Shown: positions 35,373-44,254 of the stretch, one piece after another
Layout of the letters: the number at the start of each line of letters is the position of its first letter
How positions within the stretch are numbered: position 1 is the first letter of the stretch
Assembly (NCBI GenBank): GCA_003666485.1
Contig: CP032931.1
Span: 992,001 to 1,056,000 of the forward strand
DNA from: Levilactobacillus brevis
GTDB taxonomy: Bacteria > Bacillota > Bacilli > Lactobacillales > Lactobacillaceae
Reading direction: 5' to 3'
Length of the DNA stretch: 64,000 bases
The notes under the pieces: generated by a model
Database searches by the model: none
What the model was told of the DNA's origin: nothing
The model's input: the letters and a program-made list of their open reading frames with translations, nothing else
Program-made: the position numbers and the translations under genes

Positions 35373-35393
35373 AGTATACGTTACTCGTATACT
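35373..35393. promoter_or_regulatory. Candidate LysR operator
   Basis: AGTATACG and CGTATACT are perfect 8-bp inverted repeats separated by 5 bp, in the divergent interval right before the LysR start. Confidence 0.6.
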
Positions 35394-35472
35394 AGCATGA
35401 CCAATTGGTAATTTTCAACTGTCGCGTTTAGTCTTATAGTGGCCTCATGAACGAAAAGGAAAGGTGAGTAAT

Positions 35473-36342
35473 ATGGTTGAAGTTCCAACAGTTAAGTTAA
35501 GCAATGGTGTCACGATGCCGCAACTCGGCTTCGGTGTCTTTCAAATCCCCGACTTAGCGGCATGCGAGGCGGCGGTGACCGCTGCGTTAGAAGCCGGCTA
35601 CCGCTTGATCGATACGGCCGCGGCCTACCACAACGAAGAAGCCGTTGGCCGGGCAATCCAAAAGAGTGGGATTGCCCGCGAAGACCTCTTCATCACGTCG
35701 AAGCTGTGGGTGTCTGATTTCACGTACGACCGGGCCAAGCAAGGCATCGACGCCTCACTGAAACGGTTGGGCCTGGACTACCTGGACCTGTACCTCTTAC
35801 ACCAACCCTACGGCGACACCATGGGCGCTTGGCGGGCGCTCTCTGAAGCCTATCAGGCGGGTAAAATTCGGGCCATTGGCGTCTCGAACTTTTATGCCGA
35901 TCAGCTAAAAAACCTAGAACTGACCATGCCGATTCCGCCGGTACTGAATCAGATTGAGGTCAACCCGTGGTACCAACAACCAACCGAAGTGGCCTTTAAC
36001 CAGGGCGAAGGGGTTCGCGTTGAGGCCTGGGCACCGTTTGCGGAAGGCAAGCAGGCCATCTTCACCAATCCGACGCTCCAGACGATTGCCCAGGCTCACC
36101 ACAAGACAGTCGGCCAGGTCATCTTACGCTGGCTCCTGCAACGCGGCATTACCGTGATCCCCAAAACCGTGCACGCCGCGCGTATGCAAGAAAATATTGA
36201 CGTATTTGACTTCGAGCTAACAGCGGCCGAGATGCAGACGATTGCCGGATTGGACCAGCAGACCAGCCAGTTCTTTGACCACCGCGACCCGGTTACGATC
36301 GAACAGATCTTTGGCGCCAGTTTGAAACAATTAAAGGAGTAA
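35473..36342 (+). CDS. Aldo/keto reductase 1 (2,5-diketo-gluconate reductase type)
   Basis: A 289-residue NADPH-dependent TIM-barrel reductase. The catalytic tetrad is visible: Asp and Tyr in LIDTAAAYHNEEAVG, Lys in TSKLWV, His in LLHQPYG. Late signature IPKTVHAARMQEN binds the cofactor. It is 45-50 percent similar by eye to the next gene, so the pair is a tandem duplication. ATG 35473 has AAGGTGAG upstream. It probably reduces aldehydes; control by the divergent LysR gene is likely. Confidence 0.92.
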   Translation: MVEVPTVKLSNGVTMPQLGFGVFQIPDLAACEAAVTAALEAGYRLIDTAAAYHNEEAVGRAIQKSGIAREDLFITSKLWVSDFTYDRAKQGIDASLKRLGLDYLDLYLLHQPYGDTMGAWRALSEAYQAGKIRAIGVSNFYADQLKNLELTMPIPPVLNQIEVNPWYQQPTEVAFNQGEGVRVEAWAPFAEGKQAIFTNPTLQTIAQAHHKTVGQVILRWLLQRGITVIPKTVHAARMQENIDVFDFELTAAEMQTIAGLDQQTSQFFDHRDPVTIEQIFGASLKQLKE

Positions 36343-36347
36343 TTAAA

Positions 36348-37214
36348 ATGACTAAACAACCAACGATTCACTTAAATGATGGTAATGATATTCCCGCTAT
36401 TGGGTTCGGGACCTTCCTGATTCCCAACGACGGCTCGACGAAACAAGCGGTCACCGCAGCCTTGCAGGCGGGTTACCGGCACATCGATACGGCCGTTGCC
36501 TACTTCAATGAAGGCGAGGTCGGCCAGGCCATCGCAGCCAGTGACGTCTCGCGTGACCAGATCTGGGTCACCAGCAAACTGTGGCTGCAGGATTACGGCT
36601 ACGAAGCGGCTAAGCAGGCCATCGACACGTCACTGACGAAGCTGGGGTTGGACTACCTGGACCTTTACCTGATTCATCAACCTTACGGCGACGTACCAGG
36701 TGCTTGGCGCGCCATGACGGAAGCCCAACAGGCCGGCAAAATCAAGTCGATCGGGGTCTCTAACATGACGCCTAAGATCTGGCAGAAATTTGTACCGGAC
36801 TTTGCCGTTAAGCCGGCAATCAACCAAGTTGAGTTCAACCCGACATTCCAACAAGCACCGTTACGCCAATTGTTGGCCGCCGATGATGTGAAGTTAGAGG
36901 CCTGGGGACCCCTGGGCCAAGGTGATCAAGGCCTGTTACAAAACCCTGTCATCACGCGGCTAGCGGCCAAGTACGGCAAGGACGCGGGGCAGATCATCTT
37001 GCGGTTTGAAAACCAACTGGGGGTTATCGTCTTGCCCAAGTCGGTTCACGCCGCGCGCATCAAGAGTAACCTGGACATCTTTGACTTCACGCTGACCGCT
37101 GATGAAATGGCGGCCATGACCGCGCTGGACACGGGCAAAGGGCGGCATGATCCGGATGCCCCAGGGGTGCAGGGCATGTTGTTGGGGGCCTTTGACGTGC
37201 ACGCCAACGATTAA
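36348..37214 (+). CDS. Aldo/keto reductase 2 (tandem paralogue)
   Basis: A 288-residue paralogue of the preceding gene with the same tetrad (HIDTAVAYFNEGEVG, TSKLWL, LIHQPYG) and the cofactor motif LPKSVHAARIKSN. Only 5 bp separate the genes and the ribosome site AAAGGAG lies inside the end of the first, so they form one operon. The C-terminus differs (VQGMLLGAFDVH), consistent with a different substrate. Confidence 0.92.
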   Translation: MTKQPTIHLNDGNDIPAIGFGTFLIPNDGSTKQAVTAALQAGYRHIDTAVAYFNEGEVGQAIAASDVSRDQIWVTSKLWLQDYGYEAAKQAIDTSLTKLGLDYLDLYLIHQPYGDVPGAWRAMTEAQQAGKIKSIGVSNMTPKIWQKFVPDFAVKPAINQVEFNPTFQQAPLRQLLAADDVKLEAWGPLGQGDQGLLQNPVITRLAAKYGKDAGQIILRFENQLGVIVLPKSVHAARIKSNLDIFDFTLTADEMAAMTALDTGKGRHDPDAPGVQGMLLGAFDVHAND

Positions 37215-37228
37215 TGACAGATTTTTTG

Positions 37229-37264
37229 AAACCGGTCGGAGCCTAGCGCTGCGGCCGGTTTTGT
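37229..37264 (+). terminator. Rho-independent terminator after the reductase pair
   Basis: AAACCGGTCG (37229-37238) pairs with CGGCCGGTTT (37252-37261), followed by T and G-T rich sequence. Confidence 0.7.
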
Positions 37265-37347
37265 GTCGCGTTGATTTGAACACTAATTAATTGGGGGAAC
37301 ATGTTATAATGGAGTTCATTGTGTGACATGAGGTAACGGAGGAAAAC

Positions 37348-38511
37348 ATGCGTGAGAAAGATTTTCAATTAAATATCCCCGCGGAGATTGGGGAACAGCT
37401 ACAGCTAAAGCCGGAGACGTCGGTCAAACTGGTCGTAAAGCGCAATCGGCTGGTCGTTCAGCTCGAGGAGCCGCGGCTTCAGCTATTTCAGGACAAGGTC
37501 CTGTTATGGCCGGTCCTGACCGCGTTGTTCGTGAGTCTGGGCTTTTATCTCTACAGCCTGCAACAACGACTGCGAACGATTAAATTGGTCGGCGACTATT
37601 CTTTAGCCACGGCCATTATCGTCCTGGGTGTGTTGATGGGGACGGCCCTATTTGCCGGTTTCTTCATCCGGGGTCGGCACGATCCGGAGAACCATTTTAG
37701 CCAAAACGTTTACTGGCGAAATTTTCCCGTGATTGTGTTGTCATTTGCCCTGATTTTGGGTCTGTTGCTGGTCGGGAGCATGTGGCTACTGGGCGTGCTG
37801 TTCAAGGGGGCCAGCTTTGGCATCCTGACGGCGAGCATTATTTTATTTGCGTTTGGCGTGGTGACCAACGCCGTCATGATTTATTTTGCGCTGGTGGTCG
37901 ACGCTGGCGTCCTGTCAACGGTCCTGATTCTGGTGATCATCAGTGGCGTTATCATCGCAATGGCCGTGAATAACCAAAAATACTGGTGGCAACACAACCT
38001 GAGTTTTCTAGGAACCAGCGGCGCATCAAGTGGCTGGCAGTTCAACGCGACCCTGATCTTCTCGGCGTTGCTAATGATTGCCTTGATTGATTACCTGTTC
38101 GTGCGGTTACAGGAATCCCTGCCGCAGACCCGGCGATTGTTGATTTTACGGGGATTGTTGACGTTGACGGCATTTGATTTGGGCCTGGTCGGGGTCTTCC
38201 CCAACAATATCAGTTCTCATGCGCTACATGATCAGGTGTCCGTCTTCTTGGTCTATCTGATTATTGCCCTGATTGTGAGTGTCCGCTGGCTGCTGCCGCA
38301 AGTCACCCAAGACTTCTTATACCTATCGTACGGTATCGGCGTGGCCTTGGTCGTGGCCGCAGTCTTGTTCCAGGTCATCGGCTACTTTTCTCTCACGGCC
38401 TTTGAAATGGTCGCATTCGTGCTGGCGTTTGGCTGGCTATTGATGCTGCTAGACCGGATCGAAGCATTGATTGACGTGGGAACAGAAGGGTTGATTACGC
38501 GGCGGGAGTAA
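37348..38511 (+). CDS. AbrB-like domain fused to a DUF998 membrane protein
   Basis: A 387-residue protein. Residues 1-42 (FQLNIPAEIGEQLQLKPETS ... VVQLE) match a SpoVT/AbrB swapped-hairpin DNA-binding domain. The rest holds about ten membrane segments of the DUF998 type. Function unknown; the fusion would place a DNA-binding domain at the membrane or use the AbrB fold for dimerisation. It is flanked by terminators, so it is transcribed alone. ATG 37348 has GGAGGA upstream. Confidence 0.82.
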   Translation: MREKDFQLNIPAEIGEQLQLKPETSVKLVVKRNRLVVQLEEPRLQLFQDKVLLWPVLTALFVSLGFYLYSLQQRLRTIKLVGDYSLATAIIVLGVLMGTALFAGFFIRGRHDPENHFSQNVYWRNFPVIVLSFALILGLLLVGSMWLLGVLFKGASFGILTASIILFAFGVVTNAVMIYFALVVDAGVLSTVLILVIISGVIIAMAVNNQKYWWQHNLSFLGTSGASSGWQFNATLIFSALLMIALIDYLFVRLQESLPQTRRLLILRGLLTLTAFDLGLVGVFPNNISSHALHDQVSVFLVYLIIALIVSVRWLLPQVTQDFLYLSYGIGVALVVAAVLFQVIGYFSLTAFEMVAFVLAFGWLLMLLDRIEALIDVGTEGLITRRE

Positions 38512-38534
38512 ATATAGTCCCGTGATTTTTTACA

Positions 38535-38583
38535 AAAAGGTGGGTGTTACCGGAAAAATTCTGGTAACACCCACCTTCTTTTT
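38535..38583. terminator. Bidirectional terminator
   Basis: A 17-bp stem (38537-38553 with 38561-38577, one mismatch) between convergent genes, with A and T runs outside. Confidence 0.9.
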
Positions 38584-38589
38584 GTTTTG

Positions 38590-39129
38590 TTATTTGTGAT
38601 TTAGCACGGTCAGCTTCGTCGGCATCTGGCGAACCTTCTGGGCTGCGTGCTGGGCGTTGATGCGGGCCACGATTTTGGTCAAAGTAGTCGTGGCCGTTTG
38701 GTCTTTACGAAACGAGTGCACGATCATACTATCATAGGTGACCCGATTGCCTTGCAAAGAGAACCAGTTGGGTGCGAGATTCTTGTCTGCGGCCGTGATG
38801 TGTTGATCGGGCCAAACTAGATAACGGGTGGGGTGCTTGGTGGCATAGTGTTCGACTTGCCAACCAGCCTTGAAGTCATTGACCTCTTGCCACCGCTGTA
38901 GCTGGGGGTCCTTGATGGCGTAGTAAATGATGGCGCTATAGGTCAACTTTGGGTGATGCTTGAGTTCGGTTGTGGTCAGTTTGCTGACAGATTTTTTGGC
39001 GTGTTTGCTCGTCGTGGGCTTTGCCGGCGATGAGGTGGATGGGGTGGACCGAATCAGGGCGATATACGCGCCACCCAAAATCAATAGGGCACTCACGCCA
39101 ATGAGCACGCGTTTGGCTAATGTTGCCAT
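38590..39129 (-). CDS. Membrane-anchored protein of unknown function
   Basis: A 179-residue protein with one N-terminal membrane segment (about 7-27), a Ser/Thr/Lys-rich linker and an extracellular domain of about 125 residues I do not recognise (YSAIIYYAIKDPQLQRWQEV, FSLQGNRVTYDSMIVHSF). The start ATG 39129 has GGAGG upstream. The pattern resembles small lipoprotein-like DUF4767-type proteins of lactobacilli, but this is a weak guess. Confidence 0.7.
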   Translation of the reverse strand: MATLAKRVLIGVSALLILGGAYIALIRSTPSTSSPAKPTTSKHAKKSVSKLTTTELKHHPKLTYSAIIYYAIKDPQLQRWQEVNDFKAGWQVEHYATKHPTRYLVWPDQHITAADKNLAPNWFSLQGNRVTYDSMIVHSFRKDQTATTTLTKIVARINAQHAAQKVRQMPTKLTVLNHK

Positions 39130-39232
39130 CGTGAGACCTCCTGCGGAAATAATAATTCTAGTGTAGCGGTCGCATCAACTGGCGTAAAGGGGACAAAACG
39201 CCCAAATCCATTGGTAGCTCCGAATTTATATG

Positions 39233-39355
39233 GCTGAAACCTGGACCAAAAGGCAGCTAGCTCCGCTTAAAACTGATAAGCAAACAATCCAAACCCGGGA
39301 TTATTCGCTTATCAGCCTTAATGCTCGCCAGCTAACTGCCTTTGGTTCCACTCTC
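39233..39355. repeat. R2, structured intergenic repeat, copy 2
   Basis: Nearly identical to 16711-16832. Here the inner arms CTGATAAGC and GCTTATCAG pair perfectly while the outer arms are less complete. Sequence just upstream also resembles the 3' side of the terminator at 28687-28730. Confidence 0.8.
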
Positions 39356-39394
39356 AAAAAAACCACCTAAGAGCAGTCTACGCTTAGGTGGTCA
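39354..39394 (-). terminator. Terminator of the Apf-like gene
   Basis: AACCACCTAAG (39361-39371) pairs with CTTAGGTGGT (39383-39392); on the minus strand a long T run follows. Confidence 0.88.
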
Positions 39395-39414
39395 TGGCTA
39401 AATTCAATTGTTGT

Positions 39415-39813
39415 TTAGTACCAGTGGTGATGTTGCCAGAAGGACTTTGCCTTGGTCCAAGTCCCGTAACGACCAGCCACGTACTTGTTAGCGGTCTTTT
39501 CTTGGTTGACGGCAGATAAGTTGCCGTGCAGGTAAGACTTCAGTAATTGGTAACGACCATAACAGTTACCGTTACGTGCCGTGTAGCTGTAGCGGGATTC
39601 ACGGTAAGCAATCCACTTCTTGGCAGCCTTTTGCTTCTTTGATAAGCCAGAGTTGATCTTGGCGATTTGCTTCTTTTGACTGGCGGACAATGTTGCGGCT
39701 TCCGCAGTCACCGTTGGTTCAGCATTAAAGCTGGTAGCGACGTTGGTAATCATCCCAAAGGAGATACCGAAAACTAATAAGATTGAAGCTAATTTGATTT
39801 TAAATTTAGTCAT
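39415..39813 (-). CDS. Apf-like secreted protein with lysozyme-like fold
   Basis: A 132-residue exported protein. Signal peptide at about 1-39; the C-terminal 70 residues match the aggregation-promoting-factor / transglycosylase-like domain (KKWIAYRESRYSYTARNGNC, GRYQLLKSYL, ATKYV-type and YGTWTKAKSFW). The Glu in YRESR fits the catalytic residue of the fold. It lacks the LysM domain often found in longer relatives. Probably acts in peptidoglycan turnover or cell shape outside the cell. Confidence 0.85.
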   Translation of the reverse strand: MTKFKIKLASILLVFGISFGMITNVATSFNAEPTVTAEAATLSASQKKQIAKINSGLSKKQKAAKKWIAYRESRYSYTARNGNCYGRYQLLKSYLHGNLSAVNQEKTANKYVAGRYGTWTKAKSFWQHHHWY

Positions 39814-40042
39814 ATTTTTTTAAACACTCTTCCTCGTTTGTTAATCTCTACCTAGTAGCATACGCGATGAATGTTGCAGTCATGTTACTACGCAATTAAA
39901 AGGCCGTCACAAGCAGGTAAAGTTATATGACGAGATTAGGGGGATTGCCCCCCGTCAGAGTGCTTTGAAACCGTGAGCTGTGGGGATTGGTAACGGATTT
40001 AAATAAATATTTCAATAATGAATAGGCCAATTGATTAGCTGG

Positions 40043-40879
40043 TTAGGAAAAGAGTTGTTGCCACCCGAAAAAGACCATGACCACGATTCCCAACGCAATT
40101 CGGTACCAACCGAAGAGTTTGAAATCATTGTTGCGGATATAATTGAGCAGAAATTTGATGGCCAAGTAAGCCACGATGTAGGAGACGATGACCCCGGTCA
40201 GTAAGATGATCACCTGGCTATAGGTAAACGTGTTGCCATGGATCAGGTATTTTAAAACCTTGAGGGATGACGCGCCAAACATGGTGGGAATCGCCAAGAA
40301 AAAGGAAAACTCGGTGGCCACGTAGCGGGAGGTTCCTAGCAAGATGGCCCCTAGGATGGTGGCGCCCGAACGCGAGGTCCCCGGCACCATCGCTAAGACT
40401 TGGAAACAGCCGATTAGAACGGCCAGCTTGAACGGCAGGGTATTGAGGTCGGTAAAACGTTGTGTCTTGGCCCGATTGTAATTTTCAATCACGATAAAGA
40501 GAATACCATACAGAATTAAGGTCGTCGCGATGACCTGCCAGCTGGTCAGGTGCGCGTCCATCCAGTCGTTGAGCGGTAGCCCCACGATAATTGCTGGTAA
40601 GACGGCGACCACCACCTTGACCCAGAGTGACCAGGTTTGGCGGCGTTCCACGGGGGTCTTCGTTGCGGCCCACGGATTGAGCTTGCTAAAGTACAGGACT
40701 AATACGGCCAGAATGGCACCCAGTTGGATAACGACCATGAACATATTGATGAAGGCGGTCGGCTCGTCTAGCTTGATGAATTCATCAGACAGGTATAAGT
40801 GCCCGGTAGAACTGATGGGTAGAAATTCAGTGATCCCTTCAATGATGCCGAGAATAATGGCTTTAATAATGTCTAACAC
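40043..40879 (-). CDS. uppP: Undecaprenyl-diphosphate phosphatase UppP (BacA)
   Basis: A 278-residue membrane enzyme that recycles the lipid carrier for cell-wall synthesis and gives bacitracin tolerance. Both signature regions are present: [14 protein letters not shown] near the N-terminus and [10 protein letters not shown] near 165. Length and seven or eight membrane segments fit the family. It stands alone, with a ribosome site AAAGGGG before the start. Confidence 0.96.
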   Translation of the reverse strand: MLDIIKAIILGIIEGITEFLPISSTGHLYLSDEFIKLDEPTAFINMFMVVIQLGAILAVLVLYFSKLNPWAATKTPVERRQTWSLWVKVVVAVLPAIIVGLPLNDWMDAHLTSWQVIATTLILYGILFIVIENYNRAKTQRFTDLNTLPFKLAVLIGCFQVLAMVPGTSRSGATILGAILLGTSRYVATEFSFFLAIPTMFGASSLKVLKYLIHGNTFTYSQVIILLTGVIVSYIVAYLAIKFLLNYIRNNDFKLFGWYRIALGIVVMVFFGWQQLFS

Positions 40880-40969
40880 GAGTAATTCCCCTTTGTAAGT
40901 AGCAGTATCTACAAGGTTATCAGACCGACGTAAAGGGCATGTCTTGGTTGTGTAAAATCTATGTAAAAC

Positions 40970-40995
40970 AAAAAGGCCGAGATGTCCCGACCTTG
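40970..40995 (-). terminator. Terminator of the membrane protein at 41021
   Basis: AAGGCCGAGA and TCCCGACCTT pair with wobbles; the minus strand ends in a T run. Confidence 0.65.
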
Positions 40996-41020
40996 GTACG
41001 ACTGGTGTTATGGGTAGTAA

Positions 41021-41938
41021 TTACCCGTTATTTTCTGAAGCAAAGCTATGCTGGTGTGCCAAAACCTTGCGGAAAACAAAGACGGTGCCGAGGAAGAAGC
41101 ACGCGGCCAGACTCGCTGCGATTGGCAATGTGTGAAACATGTTTTCTGGTAAGACCAGCGCCAACAGCGGAAAGGCGTAGGCGGCGGGTAACTTGATGTG
41201 TAACAGCTGTAAGAGCACGAAGACCAGCGGTAGCGCCAGCAACGTGGTCAGCAGCCAAGACGCCAGTAGCGTGTGGATCAGCACGCCTAACGTGGCCGCA
41301 CCGGCGAGGGCAATGATTTGGCGAATTGCCAGCTTGCCAGGATAATCGGGCAGCTGAGAAACCTCAAAGAAGACCACCAATACTGGCGGAATCCCGGCCA
41401 TTTGCGGGAAGCCAGCTAGCCAAACGGCCGCGACCCAGACGGAAGCGACCAACGTGAAGCCCAGCATGTGGGAAACGTGGAGTGACTGACCCGCGGGTTT
41501 GCCGCGATAATGGCCTTGTAACAGGACACCCACTGTCAGCGTCAACGTGAAAAACAGGATTGCCAGAATAAAGGACCAGTGCGTGGCGTTAATAATGATG
41601 GGCAACAGTCCGGTGGCAAATGAAGGGGCGAGGGTAGAGCGCAACACGCTGAGTAAGAGTAGGATTAAGATCAAGGTCAGATAGACCTTCTCGGCGTAAG
41701 TGATGCCGAGCTGATTGACCAGAAAGCCAATCACCGCGGTCCCGGACGGTGCCAGGAAGATTTTAAATGGCTGAGCAATCCAACTACTGTTATGATAGAT
41801 CCAGGTACCAGCCGTCAGCGCGCCAATCTCGGGCAGGATAATTTCGTAGTCGCCGAGTAGCGTTGCGGCTGCGACCATCAACAGGACGAACGCAAAGCCA
41901 ATCAGGTAGTCGCGCCGCTCAAGCTTGGATAAAGACAT
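41021..41938 (-). CDS. Polytopic membrane protein, possibly HPP-related
   Basis: A 305-residue protein with about eight to ten membrane segments. The segment LAPSGTAVIGFLVNQ resembles the APFGASAVL core of HPP-family membrane proteins, and IPPVLVVFFEV sits where a second half-repeat would be; the diagnostic His-Pro-Pro is absent. Function unknown. ATG 41938 has GGAGG upstream. It is monocistronic. Confidence 0.7.
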   Translation of the reverse strand: MSLSKLERRDYLIGFAFVLLMVAAATLLGDYEIILPEIGALTAGTWIYHNSSWIAQPFKIFLAPSGTAVIGFLVNQLGITYAEKVYLTLILILLLLSVLRSTLAPSFATGLLPIIINATHWSFILAILFFTLTLTVGVLLQGHYRGKPAGQSLHVSHMLGFTLVASVWVAAVWLAGFPQMAGIPPVLVVFFEVSQLPDYPGKLAIRQIIALAGAATLGVLIHTLLASWLLTTLLALPLVFVLLQLLHIKLPAAYAFPLLALVLPENMFHTLPIAASLAACFFLGTVFVFRKVLAHQHSFASENNG

Positions 41939-42193
41939 GGGTCAAGAATACCTCCTTATAATTTTTTATATAAATTTGGATTTTTTGCCTAAGCGGTTTT
42001 GATTATAGCACGATGATTTCAAAATTTCAGGTTGAAAATATCGTGAAAACGTTGCCACTTCTGCTATTGTGGGCCTTAGAAATTTGGCCGCTCCTTGTCA
42101 TGAGAAGCGTAGCAGCAGACTGGAAAATCTCCCGTTTCATTTCGTGAGCCTTGGGGTATACTAAAGAAACAACCAAACCTCAGGAGGAACACC

Positions 42194-42982
42194 ATGATTG
42201 CATTAAAATCACAACGCGAGATTGCTGGCATGCAGGCGGCGGGAGACATCCTCGTCGGCCTCTTCCACGAGCTTGAAGACTATATTAAACCCGGGATCAC
42301 AACCTGGGACATCGACCACTTTTCCTACGAATATATCGTGGGTCACGGCGCCACGCCAGGTGAGCTGAACTTTGAAGGCTACAAGTACTCGACCTGTGTC
42401 AGCGTCAATGACATGATCTGCCACGGTTGCCCCAGCAAGGACATCGTGTTGCACGACGGTGACCTAGTCAAGATGGATACAGTCATCGATTACGACGGCT
42501 ACCTCAGTGACGCTTGCCACGCCTTTGTTGCGGGCACCCCGTCGGCTGAAACACAAACGCTGATGGATGTTACGCTCAAAGCGCTATACAAGGGTATCGA
42601 TCAGGCCGTGGTGGGCAACCGCATTGGTGACATCGGCTTTGCCATCCAGGATTACGCGGAAAACCAATTGGGCTACGGCGTGGTTCGCGACTACATCGGC
42701 CACGGCATTGGGCCGACGATGCATGAAGATCCCGACGTGCCACACTATGGTCGCGCCGGTCATGGCACCCGTTTGAAGGCAGGGATGACCATCACCATTG
42801 AACCCATGATCAACGTTGGTAGCTACGAGTGTAGTGCACCGGCTGATGATGGCTGGACGATTCGCACGGTCGACGGCAGTTTGAGCTGTCAATATGAGCA
42901 CACCATCGTGATCACCGACGACGGTCCTAAGATCTTGACGTCGTTTGATCATGAGTTGGATGCGCGGTATTTGTTAAAATAG
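42194..42982 (+). CDS. map: Methionine aminopeptidase, type I
   Basis: A 262-residue metallo-enzyme removing N-terminal Met from new proteins. The five metal ligands are in place: two Asp in KMDTVIDYDGYLSDACHAF, His in IGHGIGPTMHED, Glu in TITIEPM and Glu in QYEHTIVIT. The catalytic His is in NDMICHGCP. ATG 42194 has AGGAGG upstream. The region where most relatives read VDxGA reads MDTVID, a small departure shared by the lactobacillar type. Confidence 0.95.
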   Translation: MIALKSQREIAGMQAAGDILVGLFHELEDYIKPGITTWDIDHFSYEYIVGHGATPGELNFEGYKYSTCVSVNDMICHGCPSKDIVLHDGDLVKMDTVIDYDGYLSDACHAFVAGTPSAETQTLMDVTLKALYKGIDQAVVGNRIGDIGFAIQDYAENQLGYGVVRDYIGHGIGPTMHEDPDVPHYGRAGHGTRLKAGMTITIEPMINVGSYECSAPADDGWTIRTVDGSLSCQYEHTIVITDDGPKILTSFDHELDARYLLK

Positions 42983-42989
42983 GTAGCGA

Positions 42990-43026
42990 AAAGGGGCTTG
43001 CGAACAAACACGCGCAGGCCCCTTTA
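42990..43026. terminator. Terminator between map and the MazE-like gene
   Basis: AAAGGGGCTTGCG (42990-43002) pairs with CGCAGGCCCCTTT (43013-43025), usable in both directions. Confidence 0.85.
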
Positions 43027-43042
43027 ACATTGGATTTTTAAG

Positions 43043-43255
43043 TTAAGACGTTGGGAAGAAATCATCATCAGTTAGTGCGTTCTGATGTGCTTGAATGAAC
43101 TGCTCATCCGTGAATGGATTGGGCGTTTTGGGTAAGAAAACAATGGCCCCATCGCGACCAGCGTAGACTTCGTATTCCTCAAACGGACTGTTGGTGCTTG
43201 CGGGAACGGGTAAGACGATTGCTTGGCCGAGCCGCTGTTTTTTAACCACCGTCAT
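43043..43255 (-). CDS. MazE/AbrB-type antitoxin without adjacent toxin
   Basis: A 70-residue protein with the AbrB/MazE beta start (VVKKQRLGQAIVLPVPAS) followed by YEVYAGRDGAIVFLPKTPNPF and an acidic tail, as in PemI/MazE antitoxins. The expected MazF/PemK gene is absent: downstream is the map terminator, upstream (23 bp) an SDR gene on the same strand. It may be an orphan regulator. GGAGAA precedes ATG 43255. Confidence 0.75.
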   Translation of the reverse strand: MTVVKKQRLGQAIVLPVPASTNSPFEEYEVYAGRDGAIVFLPKTPNPFTDEQFIQAHQNALTDDDFFPTS

Positions 43256-43278
43256 CGCATTTTCTCCTTTGTGATTGT

Positions 43279-44022
43279 CTAGACCGCCGTATACCCACCG
43301 TCGACCGTGAATTCTGAACCGGTCACGTAGTTGGATTCGTCCGAGCCTAAGTAGACGCAGATTTCACCGATGTCTTGCGGTTGACCGACCCGTTTCATGG
43401 GGATGGCAGCGGAAACTTGAGCAACTTGATCGTTAGGACCACTGGTCATTGGCGTGTTGATGACGCCCGGGTGAACCGAGTTGACGCGGATGTTGTAGCC
43501 CTTGGTAGTTGCGTCGATGGCGGCAGCCTTGGTCAGCATGCGCGTGCCGCCTTTGGACGCCGAGTAAGACGAGATGAGTGGGCTGGCAACCATGCCGGCG
43601 ATGGAAGAAATGTCGATGATGGACCCGCCAGACTGCTTCATGGCTTTGATGGCGTGCTTCATGCCCAAGAAGTTACCCGTCAAATTAATATCCATGACCC
43701 GTTGCCATTCGGGCAAGGTGATCTCGTCGAGGGGTTTCATTTCAGGCAAGATTCCCGCGCAGTTGACCAGAATATCAAGCTGGCCAAACTGGTCGACAAT
43801 GTGGCCAATCGTGGCTTGCCAAGCGGCTTCATCAGTGACGTCTAGTGAGACAAAGCTAGCGTTGTCGTGGTCCCGGACGATGGCCCGTTCGCCGTCGCTT
43901 TCCTGTAAGTCAGAGAGGATGACGCGAGCGCCTTCCCGTAAGTAACATTTGGCGATGCCGATACCGATACCCCCGGCGCCACCCGTAATCAATGCCGTCT
44001 TGTTTTGCAAACGTGCTGTCAT
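43279..44022 (-). CDS. Short-chain dehydrogenase/reductase
   Basis: A 247-residue classical SDR: cofactor loop TGGAGGIGIGIA, NCAG (NNAG equivalent) at about 85, catalytic Ser-Tyr-Lys in ISSIAGM and YSASKGG, and the VHPGVINTPM motif. An Asp after strand 2 (LSDLQE) suggests preference for NAD. Substrate unknown; similar proteins act on cyclic alcohols or ketones. ATG 44022 has GGAGG upstream. Confidence 0.92.
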   Translation of the reverse strand: MTARLQNKTALITGGAGGIGIGIAKCYLREGARVILSDLQESDGERAIVRDHDNASFVSLDVTDEAAWQATIGHIVDQFGQLDILVNCAGILPEMKPLDEITLPEWQRVMDINLTGNFLGMKHAIKAMKQSGGSIIDISSIAGMVASPLISSYSASKGGTRMLTKAAAIDATTKGYNIRVNSVHPGVINTPMTSGPNDQVAQVSAAIPMKRVGQPQDIGEICVYLGSDESNYVTGSEFTVDGGYTAV

Positions 44023-44254
44023 CAAATGACCTCCTTGTAGATTCTAAGTTCATGGTATCACAAATAGAAAGTGAGGGTGTCGTGATTTGTTGGGAAAATG
44101 GTTGGTGAGGCAAGCCGTTGTGGTCCATGAGATAGTGCGGGAAATTATTAGTAAAATTGTGAAACGTCTACAAAAGTTTTACACAACCCACATCAAAATG
44201 CGACAAGGGCCTGCTATCCTAGGTGAGACTTAAAATTCTAGGAGGCTATCCATC

